From Chloroflexota bacterium (GTDB lineage: Bacteria; Chloroflexota; Anaerolineae; Aggregatilineales; J027): DNA of 36,423 nt. Shown here piece after piece: positions 16,024 to 24,497 of this stretch (the first letter of the stretch is position 1; each line of letters opens with the position of its first letter). The stretch lies in NCBI GenBank assembly GCA_022616515.1, contig JAKEEQ010000484.1, positions 1 to 36,423 of the forward strand. Reading direction: 5' to 3'. Under the pieces are notes generated by a model. That model was not told the DNA's origin, searched no databases, and saw only the letters and a list, made by a program, of their open reading frames with translations. The position numbers were made by a program, and so were the translations under genes.

Positions 16024-16494
16024 CTACAAAATCGACTCTTCGATCAAACGCTCTGGCGTGTTATACACAAATTTGCCCCGCCAGAGCGCTGAATCATCCC
16101 CTAACAGATGTTCCCAATACCGTGTATCAGCATAGGGACGATTATAGCTCGCAATCTCATGAAGCCCAATCCAGCGCAGTTCGCCTTCTGTGCTCTGTAT
16201 CAAATCTCCGGACGGATTATCTGCGCGGAAGATAAACAACAGCCAGTGGACCGGAAAGGCAATATCAATTGCTGTTTCAATTCCACGCAGCACTGGATTG
16301 CTAATATGTAGGCCGGTTTCTTCTTTAATTTCGCGGACAGCGCATTCTTCGAGTGTTTCACCGATTTCTATTTTGCCGCCGGGTGGCGACCACAATCCTT
16401 CATGGGGCGCATGCTTCCGTTTAATGAGCAGCACCTTAGCATCCCAAAACACGTAACACAGCGAACTGGCTACTACATGATCAGGAAATGTCAT
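16024..16494 (-). CDS. Nudix hydrolase
   Basis: The 156-residue protein contains a perfect Nudix box, GX5EX7REUXEEXGU, at residues 40-62 (REIKEETGL at its end). The family cleaves nucleoside diphosphates linked to another moiety; the sequence resembles MutT/ADP-ribose-type members, but the substrate is not decided by the box. The ATG overlaps the stop of the upstream alpha/beta hydrolase gene by four bases (ATGA), so translation is coupled. Confidence 0.93.
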   Translation of the reverse strand: MTFPDHVVASSLCYVFWDAKVLLIKRKHAPHEGLWSPPGGKIEIGETLEECAVREIKEETGLHISNPVLRGIETAIDIAFPVHWLLFIFRADNPSGDLIQSTEGELRWIGLHEIASYNRPYADTRYWEHLLGDDSALWRGKFVYNTPERLIEESIL

Positions 16495-17555
16495 GGACGA
16501 ACCCCCAGTTTTGTGTTGAAAAATTCATAAACGCGCTCCATGAACAGTACCCAATCATCTCCATCAAAAAGATGCCCCTGGCCGCGATATGAGTGATACT
16601 CAACATCTTTGCCGATATTGAGCAGCCCCCAGTAGAGATTTTCCGACCAGGCGGGCGGTGTTTGATCGTCGGCGGTACCGATGTGAATCTGAACAGGTGC
16701 AGTAATCAAATCCAGATAGAAATAAGGCGACATGCGGCGCATCATCTCATTGTTGAGAATGGCATCATTGTAGGCATCAATAATATTTTGCGGCAGATCT
16801 TCAGGCAAAATGTCGGCCCGGTTACAGCGCACGCCCGGTGTCCGTGAAATACAGCCCCGTCCCCATCGTTCGATGATCTCGGCGTCATTGCTGCTGTTCG
16901 GTGCATATAGTACGGCTGCTCTCACCCGCCGGTCAATCGTCAGCACCTTGGTCGTAATGCCACCGCCCATGCTGTGCCCCCACATGCCAATGCGATTCAA
17001 ATCCGCATAGGGTAGTGATGATAGTGAGCTAACCAGATTAAGCACATCTGTCACCAGCCCGGCATGAAAGAAACTACTTCCCTCATCGGATTCGCCCCAT
17101 GTACGGTAATCCGGTGCAATGGTCATATAGCCACGCAGTGACAGATAATCTGCCGCTTCCCATGTTCCAGCTCCAGGCCAATAATCGTCGCGCCGGATGT
17201 ATCCATGATTCAGAATAATTACTGGAAACGGACCATTTCCCTGCGTCGGAACCTGCAAAATGCCGGTAATGGTCAGGCCGTCACTCGGATACGTAATCAG
17301 ATAGCGAGTGTAGTCATCGAATGAACGCAGTGTCTCGCGAATATGGATCTCACCACCGGGATAGGCTCGTGCCCGCAGCCCTTCAATCGTGTACGGACTC
17401 ATTATATGAGACGTTACCGGCGTCGCTGTAAATTTCAGTAAGGGCGCTTCTGCCATTGGGTTGGCTGGTGAAACTGGAGCGTGTGCCGCAACCAGCCCCG
17501 AACTAACAATCAGGAACAGCAGCAGTAATGTGAGGAGGGCGAATTTTAATTTCAT
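16491..17555 (-). CDS. Secreted alpha/beta hydrolase (S9-peptidase-like)
   Basis: The ATG at 17555 is preferred because a signal peptide begins there (KLKFALLTLLLLFLIVSSG); the in-frame ATG at 17591 would put twelve polar residues before it. Neither has a strong ribosome site. The mature part is a single alpha/beta-hydrolase domain. The nucleophile serine is in GMWGHSMGGG, the oxyanion region is at ILNHGYIRRDDYW, the acid residue is in IGTADDQTPP and the histidine is in GQGHLFDGDDW. The pattern resembles prolyl-oligopeptidase/dienelactone hydrolase relatives, so esterase or peptidase activity is possible outside the membrane. First gene of the operon with the Nudix hydrolase and aldo/keto reductase. 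Confidence 0.85.
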   Translation of the reverse strand: MKLKFALLTLLLLFLIVSSGLVAAHAPVSPANPMAEAPLLKFTATPVTSHIMSPYTIEGLRARAYPGGEIHIRETLRSFDDYTRYLITYPSDGLTITGILQVPTQGNGPFPVIILNHGYIRRDDYWPGAGTWEAADYLSLRGYMTIAPDYRTWGESDEGSSFFHAGLVTDVLNLVSSLSSLPYADLNRIGMWGHSMGGGITTKVLTIDRRVRAAVLYAPNSSNDAEIIERWGRGCISRTPGVRCNRADILPEDLPQNIIDAYNDAILNNEMMRRMSPYFYLDLITAPVQIHIGTADDQTPPAWSENLYWGLLNIGKDVEYHSYRGQGHLFDGDDWVLFMERVYEFFNTKLGVRP

Positions 17556-17680
17556 GGCATTTGCTTCAACGTATTGACTGGTGAGTGTCATATTTTAAAA
17601 GTGTCAAATTAAATAGAAAACCCACGATTATTCTGTGATAGGATTGGTAGGCGTTTCGATTTTTTAGTAAAGGGTCGTCA

Positions 17681-18850
17681 ATGATTCGACGTGCACGCAT
17701 TGCTATCGCCGTTTTCTTCGCCGCCAATGGCTTTGTTTTTGCCGGATGGGTATCGCGCATTCCTGAAGTTCAGGACAAATTAGCGATGTCTGAAGGAACA
17801 TTGGGTCTTGTGTTGCTCGGTATGGCAATTGGCCTGATTTCGGCTCTGCCCCTCATTGGCGGGGTTGTCTCGCGTTATGGCAGCCACCGGGTTACAACCG
17901 TAGCGGGTATTGTCTATTCGCTTGTACTTCCATTCTTGAGTATCGCGCCGGTGCCAATTGTATTGTTTGGAATCCTGTACTCTTTTGGTGTCATGACCGG
18001 CTTCATGGATATTTCGATGAATGCTCAGGCAGTTGTCGCCGAAAGACTTCACGGCAAATCAATCATGTCATCATTTCATGCTACATTTAGCATCGGTGGC
18101 ATGATTGGGGCGGCATTGAGCAGTGGACTGATTGCATTGGGACTAAGCATACTACCTCACCTGATATTGATGTCTGTCATTTCAGCCTTGAGTTTGCTGT
18201 ATGTCTCTCGCTTTCTCCTGGAAGATGATCCTCAGCCAGATCAAGACAAAGCCCCTGTCTTCAGTTTGCCGTCAAAGGCGCTGCTGCCAATCGGTATCAT
18301 TGCCGCGTGTTCCACAATTGGTGAAGGCTCAATGGCCGATTGGTCAGCTATCTATTTGAGCGACACGGTAAACACATCCGCGAGTCTGGCCGCCATCGGA
18401 TTTGCCGCATATTCACTGATGATGACCATCGGGCGTTTCTTTGGCGATTATCTCATTAACCGCTTCAAACCGGTGTTTATGATAAGAGTTGGTGGTGCGT
18501 TTGCAGCCTCCGGGTTTACTTTGGCGGTGCTGATTCCGCAACCAGTGCCAACTATCATGGGTTTCTGCATGATCGGAATTGGCCTATCCACTGTAATTCC
18601 AATTGCTTTCAGTCATGCCGGAAACATGCCCAATATCCCGGCTGGACGCGGCATCGCTGGAGTGGCTACTCTGGGTTACAGCGGATTTCTGGCAGGACCG
18701 CCACTGATTGGTCTCATCGCCGATGCAACGAGTTTGCGTGCCTCGTTTATCGTCGTAGCGATATTATTGCTTGGAATGGCCTCACTGGCATTTACTCTGC
18801 GCCCTAAAGTAGCTACGACTCGAGCACTTCAGGACGCACAAGCCATATAG
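17681..18850 (+). CDS. MFS transporter (YbjJ-like)
   Basis: The 389-residue protein has twelve hydrophobic segments in two halves. The opening, NGFVFAGWVSRIPEVQDKL followed by GTLGLVLLGMAIG, matches the YbjJ/FucP-related group of the major facilitator superfamily. The substrate is unknown; relatives include sugar and drug transporters. AAAGGG lies eight bases before the ATG. It diverges from the secreted hydrolase operon and is followed after 23 bases by the metallopeptidase gene, so the two are likely co-transcribed. Confidence 0.88.
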   Translation: MIRRARIAIAVFFAANGFVFAGWVSRIPEVQDKLAMSEGTLGLVLLGMAIGLISALPLIGGVVSRYGSHRVTTVAGIVYSLVLPFLSIAPVPIVLFGILYSFGVMTGFMDISMNAQAVVAERLHGKSIMSSFHATFSIGGMIGAALSSGLIALGLSILPHLILMSVISALSLLYVSRFLLEDDPQPDQDKAPVFSLPSKALLPIGIIAACSTIGEGSMADWSAIYLSDTVNTSASLAAIGFAAYSLMMTIGRFFGDYLINRFKPVFMIRVGGAFAASGFTLAVLIPQPVPTIMGFCMIGIGLSTVIPIAFSHAGNMPNIPAGRGIAGVATLGYSGFLAGPPLIGLIADATSLRASFIVVAILLLGMASLAFTLRPKVATTRALQDAQAI

Positions 18851-18873
18851 CATTCAGGACACATCACAACACA

Positions 18874-19581
18874 ATGGCAAGAAAAAAGACGGTTCCCGGC
18901 ACCGATATTGAATATGAACTGGTTCGCTCAACACGCAAAACGCTTGGCATTACGGTTTATCCAGACCTGCGCGTGACCGTTCGCGCACCCCAAAAAGTGG
19001 GCATGGCAGATATTGAAAATATGCTGCAAGATCGCTCCGATTGGATACGCAAGCAGCTCAAGCGTTTTGCTGCTAATCACCCACCCCTCGAAATAACATA
19101 TTCCAGCGGCGAAACACATCACTTTCTGGGAAAGCCCTACCAGCTTCAGGTCGTGGTCGCCAAACGGAATCGCATCGAACTGGATGGGGAATACATGATT
19201 CTCTATGTAACAGACGCCTCCGACATAGACCTGCGCGAAAACACGGTCAAAAAATGGTATCGTAAACAGGCCAAAATCATCTTTGAGGAGCGTTTACAGG
19301 CGGTGTATCATCGCGTAGAACCCCTCGGTATACCCTATCCAGAAATCCGGGTAAAGGATATGAAAACACGCTGGGGGAGTTGCAGCGGAATGGCTAAGCG
19401 CGTCAACCTCAACCTGAGGCTCATGCAGGTTCCGGTGGCTCACGTAGATTACGTCATTATCCACGAGCTATGCCATTTCATCCAACGTAATCATAGCAAA
19501 GCGTACTATGATTTACTGGCAAGCGTACTGCCTGAATGGAAACGGCTGCGTAAGGAACTCAACCGCTTCCGCGTAGTCTGA
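18874..19581 (+). CDS. YgjP-type (DUF45) metal-dependent peptidase
   Basis: The 235-residue cytosolic protein ends in the DUF45/WLM-like zincin pattern: TRWGSCSG near residue 166, LNLRLMQVP, then the zinc site HELCH (H197, E198, H201) with a third ligand in RNHS (H207). There is no signal peptide. YgjP-like proteins are putative zinc metallopeptidases of unclear role, sometimes linked to restriction systems; no restriction gene is visible here. The ribosome site is weak (AGGA about 13 bases upstream), consistent with reliance on the MFS gene just before it. The last 23 bases overlap the 3' end of the convergent P450 gene. Confidence 0.9.
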   Translation: MARKKTVPGTDIEYELVRSTRKTLGITVYPDLRVTVRAPQKVGMADIENMLQDRSDWIRKQLKRFAANHPPLEITYSSGETHHFLGKPYQLQVVVAKRNRIELDGEYMILYVTDASDIDLRENTVKKWYRKQAKIIFEERLQAVYHRVEPLGIPYPEIRVKDMKTRWGSCSGMAKRVNLNLRLMQVPVAHVDYVIIHELCHFIQRNHSKAYYDLLASVLPEWKRLRKELNRFRVV

Positions 19582-20758
19582 ATGATTTCAACCCACGAAT
19601 AACAAAAGCTGGATGAAATTCCGGGGCTTCAACAATCTCCAGGTTGGGTAAACGTTGCAGAAGGGTGTGCAGAGCTATTTGCAACTCCAATCGTGCCAGT
19701 GGCGCACCCAGACAATAGTGGATGCCAACACTGAATGTGATATGGGGGTTAGGATTGCGCGTGATGTCGAATGCATCAGGGCGATCAAAGACTGCCGGGT
19801 CATGATTGGCTGCCCCGAACAGAAACGCTATTTCCTGCCCCAGTTTGAACTGAACGCCGTTGTACGCAAAATCTTCCAGCACCCAGCGCCGAAACATTTG
19901 CAGCGGCGAGTCATAACGAAGCATTTCTTCCATCGCACCCGGTACAAGATCAAGATTTTTTCTGAGCATGATGTATTGCTCCGAATGTTTGAGCAGGGCC
20001 AGCATACCATTACCCAGCGCGTTCACCGTCGCCTCATGGCCTGCATTCAGTAACAAGATACAGGTTGCTATCAGTTCATCTTCACTCAGCGTCTGCCCGC
20101 CATCTTCCACCGCGGCCAGTCCGCTGATTAAGTCATCTTGTTGATTTACCCGGCGCTGTCTGGACAGTGTTCGCAGATACTCTGTGAATTCGCTGGCGGC
20201 CTGCACCGCCTTCTGTGCCGTGTCTTCAGAAGGATTAAGCTCATACATGCGCACAATCGCGGCTGACCATGGTCGCAATTTCCCCCGGTCCGCTTCCGGG
20301 ATGCCAAGCAATTCCGCGATGACCATCACTGGCAGCGGTACGGCATACTCTTCCAGCAAATCAAACTCACTGTCCATGTCATCAATCAAATGGTTACAAA
20401 TAACGGCGATTTTATCCCGCAATTGCTCCACTCGTCGCGGTGTAAACACTTTATGCACCAGAATTTTGATGCGGGTATGTTCCGGTGGTTCCTTGTCGAA
20501 CATTGAGTTGTCGCTGAGCATATCAAACGCTGCATTCGCGGGATGGCGCGGCGGGATGCCAACCGCTGCCGGGTCAACAATATGCGTGATTTGACGCCCT
20601 AACCGTCGGTCACGCAGCAAGGTCGTCAGGTCGTGATGGCTGCTCACGAACCACATCCCATCATGCCAGAAGATCGGCGTGTCCTGATGCAATTTTTTAA
20701 AGGTGGGATATGGATTGGCAATAAAATCTGGCTGCGCGGGGTCAAAATAGGCAGGCAT
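19559..20758 (-). CDS. Cytochrome P450
   Basis: The ATG at 20758 follows AAGGACC closely; an in-frame upstream start at 20776 lacks a ribosome site. The 399-residue soluble protein has every P450 landmark: the I-helix oxygen-binding segment LLNAGHEATVN, the K-helix ExxR in EEMLRY, and the heme loop FSVGIHYCLG with C349 as thiolate ligand. Length and lack of a membrane anchor place it with class I bacterial P450s (CYP107/CYP1xx-like), which need a ferredoxin and reductase. Neither is nearby, and the substrate is unknown. The gene ends head-on with the metallopeptidase gene. Confidence 0.95.
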   Translation of the reverse strand: MPAYFDPAQPDFIANPYPTFKKLHQDTPIFWHDGMWFVSSHHDLTTLLRDRRLGRQITHIVDPAAVGIPPRHPANAAFDMLSDNSMFDKEPPEHTRIKILVHKVFTPRRVEQLRDKIAVICNHLIDDMDSEFDLLEEYAVPLPVMVIAELLGIPEADRGKLRPWSAAIVRMYELNPSEDTAQKAVQAASEFTEYLRTLSRQRRVNQQDDLISGLAAVEDGGQTLSEDELIATCILLLNAGHEATVNALGNGMLALLKHSEQYIMLRKNLDLVPGAMEEMLRYDSPLQMFRRWVLEDFAYNGVQFKLGQEIAFLFGAANHDPAVFDRPDAFDITRNPNPHITFSVGIHYCLGAPLARLELQIALHTLLQRLPNLEIVEAPEFHPAFVIRGLKSFRLRGSG

Positions 20759-20815
20759 AAAGGTCCTTAATATCACTACCGCAATAATGTCCCTAGCCTA
20801 CAACGATTCACCAGC

Positions 20816-20852
20816 AAACAAAAGACCCGCCACCGGAGAACGACAGCGGGCC
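20816..20852 (-). terminator. Terminator after the DUF427 gene
   Basis: On the minus strand GGCCCGC pairs with GCGGGTC (plus-strand arms 20846-20852 and 20824-20830) with one G-T pair, followed by TTTTGTTTG. The G-T pair becomes an A-C mismatch on the plus strand, so the signal fits minus-strand use. Confidence 0.65.
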
Positions 20853-20863
20853 AAGACTACATT

Positions 20864-21148
20864 CTATGCTTCAACTTTCACACCACGCCAGAAGGCCACG
20901 TAATCCTTGATTTTCGACGCGGCGTTACTTGGGTCGGGATAATACCACGCGGCGGCGGTATTAACCTCACCGTTGACCGCGATGTTGTAATAACTCGCGG
21001 TCCCTTTCCAGAAGCAGACCGTTTTTCGTTCAGACTCCTGCAAGAATTCTTTGTTCACTGATTCCGGCGGGAAATAGTGATTTCCCTCGACTACAATCGT
21101 TTCATCACTTTCGGCAATGACAGTACCGTTCCAGATTGCTTTTACCAT
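20864..21148 (-). CDS. DUF427 domain protein
   Basis: The 94-residue protein has the DUF427 pattern: AIWNGTVIAESDETIVVEG at the start, then YFPPESV, KTVCFWKGTASYYNI and AAWYYPDP. This small beta-rich fold is widespread in bacteria and its function is not established. GGAGAAATA precedes the ATG. It has its own terminator, so it is likely a single-gene unit separate from the P450. Confidence 0.9.
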   Translation of the reverse strand: MVKAIWNGTVIAESDETIVVEGNHYFPPESVNKEFLQESERKTVCFWKGTASYYNIAVNGEVNTAAAWYYPDPSNAASKIKDYVAFWRGVKVEA

Positions 21149-21240
21149 TACATATTTCTCCAGCGAATCGTGGTTATAATAATTTCGTCGACCTGAAATG
21201 CAAAGTTCTTACGACTACCTCATGGATGACTTAATGCTGC

Positions 21241-21285
21241 TCTAACAAAATCTAACAAAATCTTTGCTACGCTTTCCCTTATAAT
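21241..21285 (+). promoter_or_regulatory. Two tandem 10-base repeats next to a -10 box, upstream of the sugar transferase
   Basis: TCTAACAAAA occurs twice in immediate tandem (21241-21260), spaced one helical turn. A perfect TATAAT lies at 21280-21285, but the -35 position has no good match to TTGACA. A weak -35 behind in-phase direct repeats fits an activator-dependent promoter. The leader to the ATG at 21316 would be about 24 bases and carries AGGAG. Confidence 0.45.
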
Positions 21286-21315
21286 GACGCGGGGAGACAT
21301 AATAGGAGACAATTC

Positions 21316-22908
21316 ATGCAGGACAATCCACTTTTGTTTATTACCCGCAACATCACGAACTTGCGAATTGTTGCGCTGGTTGCCATTATTTGGTTTACGC
21401 TTTTTTTTAATCTGGAACGATTGGACCTTAACGGCGAACCCATCATCAATTTCACAAATATCGCCTATCTCATGGTGGTGATGATTGGCTTTGGCATTTT
21501 GGCCTTTCCGAATTTGGGCAAGATTGACTTCGTGAATTCGGTGGCTTTTGTGCTTGTCATCGAGCAAGCGTTGTACATCCTTGATGGGACCCGTGTACAC
21601 CAGCTTGATAGAATGGTAGCAGATTTTATTGTGGTGAGCGTTACGCTGCTCGTCATGCGTCAGGTCAGCCATTATCTGGTCAATACCGAAAATGCGTTCA
21701 ACAACTACATCATGACCAGCGAAACGTCCCACATTATGCCCTTCGACACTGCGCTCCGACGCGCCGCTGAAGAAATCCAGCATCTGAAGCGTCTTAATGC
21801 AAATCTGGCGCTAATTTATGCCCGCGTATACAGCGATGATGCCTATTTAGCCGCAAGCCGCCATAACGGCGAGGTTGTTGACCAGCACCTCGCCCAGAGC
21901 TTCTATGCTCGGTATCTACAAGTTCAACTTGGTCGATATGTGATGGGAATCACGTACAGCACAGATATTGTATTTGAATACGGTTATGGGATTGCGGTAT
22001 GTCTGCCTGAAGCGGATCATGAGGAAGCTCAAAAATTCATCCACCAGCTTTTTGGCTTCATCAAGTCTGATGAACGCTTAACACTATGGACCGGTGTGGC
22101 CTATTTCCCTGAAGATGCTAACGATGTCGATGACCTTTTAGACATCGCACGTAACAATATGGAGGTTCACAAGAATGAAACTGAGATTGCTGATGATATA
22201 TCCCGGCATGGTGATGTGAGTGTCAGTATCACTGATCGCCTGCGTATCCAGGATCAGTCAGGTTGGGTTGGCAAGCTAGCCTATCAAAGTCCGACCTCAC
22301 GCGCTATTTATCGCCCCGTCAAACGACTGATGGACATTGCCGCTGCTTCGGTCATCTTGACCGCACTTTCTCCACTTTTTGCTGTGGTGACTGTACTGAT
22401 CATCATTGATGACGGTTTGCCTGTATTTTTTAAACAGAATCGTGTTGGCCTTGGCGGAAAATACTTCCGCATGTTTAAATTCCGCTCAATGTATAAAAAT
22501 GCTCCGCCTTTGCAGCCAACCATCGTCAAATTGAGTAATGGCGAGATTCGCTATGATTGGCCCGACAAAACCAGCGACGATCCACGAATTACCCGCATTG
22601 GCAAATTCATTCGCAGGGCCAGCATTGACGAGCTTCCCCAGTTGATAAATGTCCTGAAGGGTGACATGAGCCTGATTGGTCCCCGTCCCAGTTCATGGGG
22701 ATTAGAGCAGCATACCCTGCACCAGACCGCCCGTCTGACAGTAAAGCCCGGTATTACCGGCCTGTGGCAGGTGTCAGCCCGCGACAGCACAAACTTTGAC
22801 GAGCGCTTGCTGTGGGATTTAATGTACGTCGAGAAGATGGGGTTGTGGCTCGACATCCTCATCTTGGTGCGCACGTTGGGCGCGGTGCTTCGCCGGTCGG
22901 GTAACTAG
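21316..22908 (+). CDS. Polyprenyl-phosphate sugar transferase fused to a membrane / degenerate GGDEF-like module
   Basis: The 530-residue start at ATG 21316 follows AGGAG by seven bases. Residues 1-125 hold about four membrane helices. Residues 140-290 look like a GGDEF-type fold without its active site: the core ends in [19 protein letters not shown], typical of diguanylate cyclases, but the GGDEF position reads [13 protein letters not shown]. Residues 325-530 are a complete bacterial sugar transferase: KRLMDIAAA, a membrane helix, [38 protein letters not shown] and [14 protein letters not shown]. This class starts exopolysaccharide or glycan synthesis by loading a sugar phosphate on undecaprenyl phosphate. 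The middle domain may sense c-di-GMP or nucleotide; that is inference. Faces a paralogue of its first half. Confidence 0.9.
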   Translation: MQDNPLLFITRNITNLRIVALVAIIWFTLFFNLERLDLNGEPIINFTNIAYLMVVMIGFGILAFPNLGKIDFVNSVAFVLVIEQALYILDGTRVHQLDRMVADFIVVSVTLLVMRQVSHYLVNTENAFNNYIMTSETSHIMPFDTALRRAAEEIQHLKRLNANLALIYARVYSDDAYLAASRHNGEVVDQHLAQSFYARYLQVQLGRYVMGITYSTDIVFEYGYGIAVCLPEADHEEAQKFIHQLFGFIKSDERLTLWTGVAYFPEDANDVDDLLDIARNNMEVHKNETEIADDISRHGDVSVSITDRLRIQDQSGWVGKLAYQSPTSRAIYRPVKRLMDIAAASVILTALSPLFAVVTVLIIIDDGLPVFFKQNRVGLGGKYFRMFKFRSMYKNAPPLQPTIVKLSNGEIRYDWPDKTSDDPRITRIGKFIRRASIDELPQLINVLKGDMSLIGPRPSSWGLEQHTLHQTARLTVKPGITGLWQVSARDSTNFDERLLWDLMYVEKMGLWLDILILVRTLGAVLRRSGN

Positions 22909-23748
22909 GTTGAAAACAGTCTGACGAGGAACAGGCAATCTTTCGTTGGACTTGAGCGTTTCCAGCAAATCATCATATACCAACCCATCATCGGGGAAAT
23001 AAGCAACGGATACAGATGCATCAATATCCATCACATTTTTGAGGACCTGCGCAACCTGTTCAGCAATCATTGATGCACGTTCCTGCGTTGGACCTTGCAA
23101 GCACAAAATCAGGTTGCCCTGGTTCCATGCTCTGCCATCCGTTTCCCACAACAAAAACGTAACCAGTTCGGCAATCCGTAGTTGCAGATACATATATTTA
23201 ATTTCTTCACGTTGATTGAAGATGCGCGTATATTCGCTTTTGCTCCAACTATGATTAATTTTTACATAAAGCAGTGCCAATCTACGATCAAAACGGCGTG
23301 CCTGAGCAATTTTCTGCCGGATGGCGAGTTCGCCATGATGGGTGTGTTGGATAAGTGTATTGGTTGGATTAAGTACTGATTCTCGGATGGCATCCCCGAA
23401 TGAGAAAATAGACTGTGCAAGTTTTCGGCTGATCACGACAGTTATGCCCAGACCAACTATCTCAAGGACCATGATATACGTGTAGGTTGCTGCATCCATG
23501 CCGGAATTGAATGTCAGTATCTTACCAATGATGTACATGGCTCCGAATAGCGCCAGAATCACCTGCCATGACATCCGGTTCATCTGGACCAGTACGAGAT
23601 GACTGATCATGATGAATGCGCCAATCACATATACAAATGAACTGATATTGATGTGGCCCAGGAACAGTAATTCGTCCGGGCGTTCAATATTCAGCGCAAG
23701 AAATAACCATGCAATAGTAGCAATAATAAGCAACCTGAAACGATACAT
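22819..23748 (-). CDS. Membrane / degenerate GGDEF-like protein, paralogue of the neighbouring sugar transferase N-terminus
   Basis: The 309-residue product starts at ATG 23748; a TTG at 23754 is closer to AGGAG and cannot be excluded. About five or six hydrophobic segments (1-120) precede a GGDEF-like domain (130-285). It aligns by eye with the first 290 residues of the facing gene: [13 protein letters not shown] against [21 protein letters not shown] against LALIYARV, and [16 protein letters not shown] against [16 protein letters not shown]. The GGDEF motif is again missing, so cyclase activity is unlikely. No sugar transferase follows; the last 30 codons run antisense to the neighbour's 3' end. 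Function unknown; a partner or regulator of the transferase is plausible. Confidence 0.82.
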   Translation of the reverse strand: MYRFRLLIIATIAWLFLALNIERPDELLFLGHINISSFVYVIGAFIMISHLVLVQMNRMSWQVILALFGAMYIIGKILTFNSGMDAATYTYIMVLEIVGLGITVVISRKLAQSIFSFGDAIRESVLNPTNTLIQHTHHGELAIRQKIAQARRFDRRLALLYVKINHSWSKSEYTRIFNQREEIKYMYLQLRIAELVTFLLWETDGRAWNQGNLILCLQGPTQERASMIAEQVAQVLKNVMDIDASVSVAYFPDDGLVYDDLLETLKSNERLPVPRQTVFNLVTRPAKHRAQRAHQDEDVEPQPHLLDVH

Positions 23749-24068
23749 GTTCAATTATTCTCCTGATTAGCAGGTTTATGCTTGGGAGAGGGGGCACAAG
23801 ACTACTGTTATATATCCTATTAAAAATATCATATGTCCTGCGATAGATTTAATGGCTTCTTTACAATTTTCAAACAAAACTTGAGCTTCAATGAAGCCAT
23901 CACTAAATGGCTTTAAATGCTTTTAAATGTGTATTCTGTAGGGAGTTTGTCAGCCAGCGTGAAGGTAAATATTGACATATTTATTTTACGTACATTAATT
24001 TGTTTTCGGTTATAATTCTGACGGTAAACAAACCAATAAAATAATATCCACATCCATCTGATTAGCGG
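23749..24068. other. Non-coding AT-rich stretch between the GGDEF-like gene and aroQ
   Basis: No open frame of note. It should hold the promoter of the GGDEF-like gene (TATATAAC on the minus strand near 23810 is a weak candidate). A hairpin with arms AAGCCAT (23894-23900) and ATGGCTT (23907-23913) is present. TTGACA at 23972-23977 has only a poor -10 partner on the plus strand. I see no clear terminator after aroQ. Confidence 0.5.
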
Positions 24069-24497
24069 TTACTCGTTCACGCGATGTACTAGTCCCTCCA
24101 GCGCCAGCAGATAACTCCGCCAGCCAAATCCGCTCACCTGACCAACACACACCGGGGAGATATAAGAATGCTGGCGAAAAGGCTCACGCGCATGGATGTT
24201 GGACAGGTGACACTCAACGGCTGGCAGCCCAACGCCGGATATGGCATCGCGTATCGCCACCGACGTATGGGTATATCCACCCGGATTAATCAAAATGCCG
24301 TCAGCGTCTGTTTGCTGGATAAGATCAATTAGCTCACCTTCATGATTCGATTGATGAATATCCACCGTCACGCCAAGCGACTCTGCTTTGTTCAACAATT
24401 TCTGATTGATATCAGCCAGTGTCATCGACCCATAAATCTCCGGCTCACGTTGGCCCAGCAGATTCAGGTTGGGGCCATGCAGCACGAGGATTTTCAT
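24069..24497 (-). CDS. aroQ: Type II 3-dehydroquinate dehydratase
   Basis: The 142-residue enzyme removes water from 3-dehydroquinate to give 3-dehydroshikimate, the third shikimate step. Type II hallmarks are complete: [16 protein letters not shown] with catalytic Y22 and R17, [24 protein letters not shown], and [14 protein letters not shown] with catalytic H102. Family members form dodecamers. Its ATG overlaps the aroKB stop by four bases (ATGA). It is the last gene of the aro operon. Confidence 0.97.
   Translation of the reverse strand: MKILVLHGPNLNLLGQREPEIYGSMTLADINQKLLNKAESLGVTVDIHQSNHEGELIDLIQQTDADGILINPGGYTHTSVAIRDAISGVGLPAVECHLSNIHAREPFRQHSYISPVCVGQVSGFGWRSYLLALEGLVHRVNE

Noticed and set aside
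21220-21783. A 187-codon minus-strand frame covering the sugar transferase 5' end
   Set aside because: It is antisense to the membrane segments of the sugar transferase and runs through that gene's promoter; no recognisable features.
21316-22908. An active diguanylate cyclase
   Set aside because: The GGDEF position reads YGYGI, so the residues needed for catalysis are missing; only the fold pattern is kept.
23972-23999. TTGACA with ATTAAT 16 bases downstream as a plus-strand promoter
   Set aside because: The -10 is weak and there is no plus-strand gene downstream before aroQ, which runs the other way.
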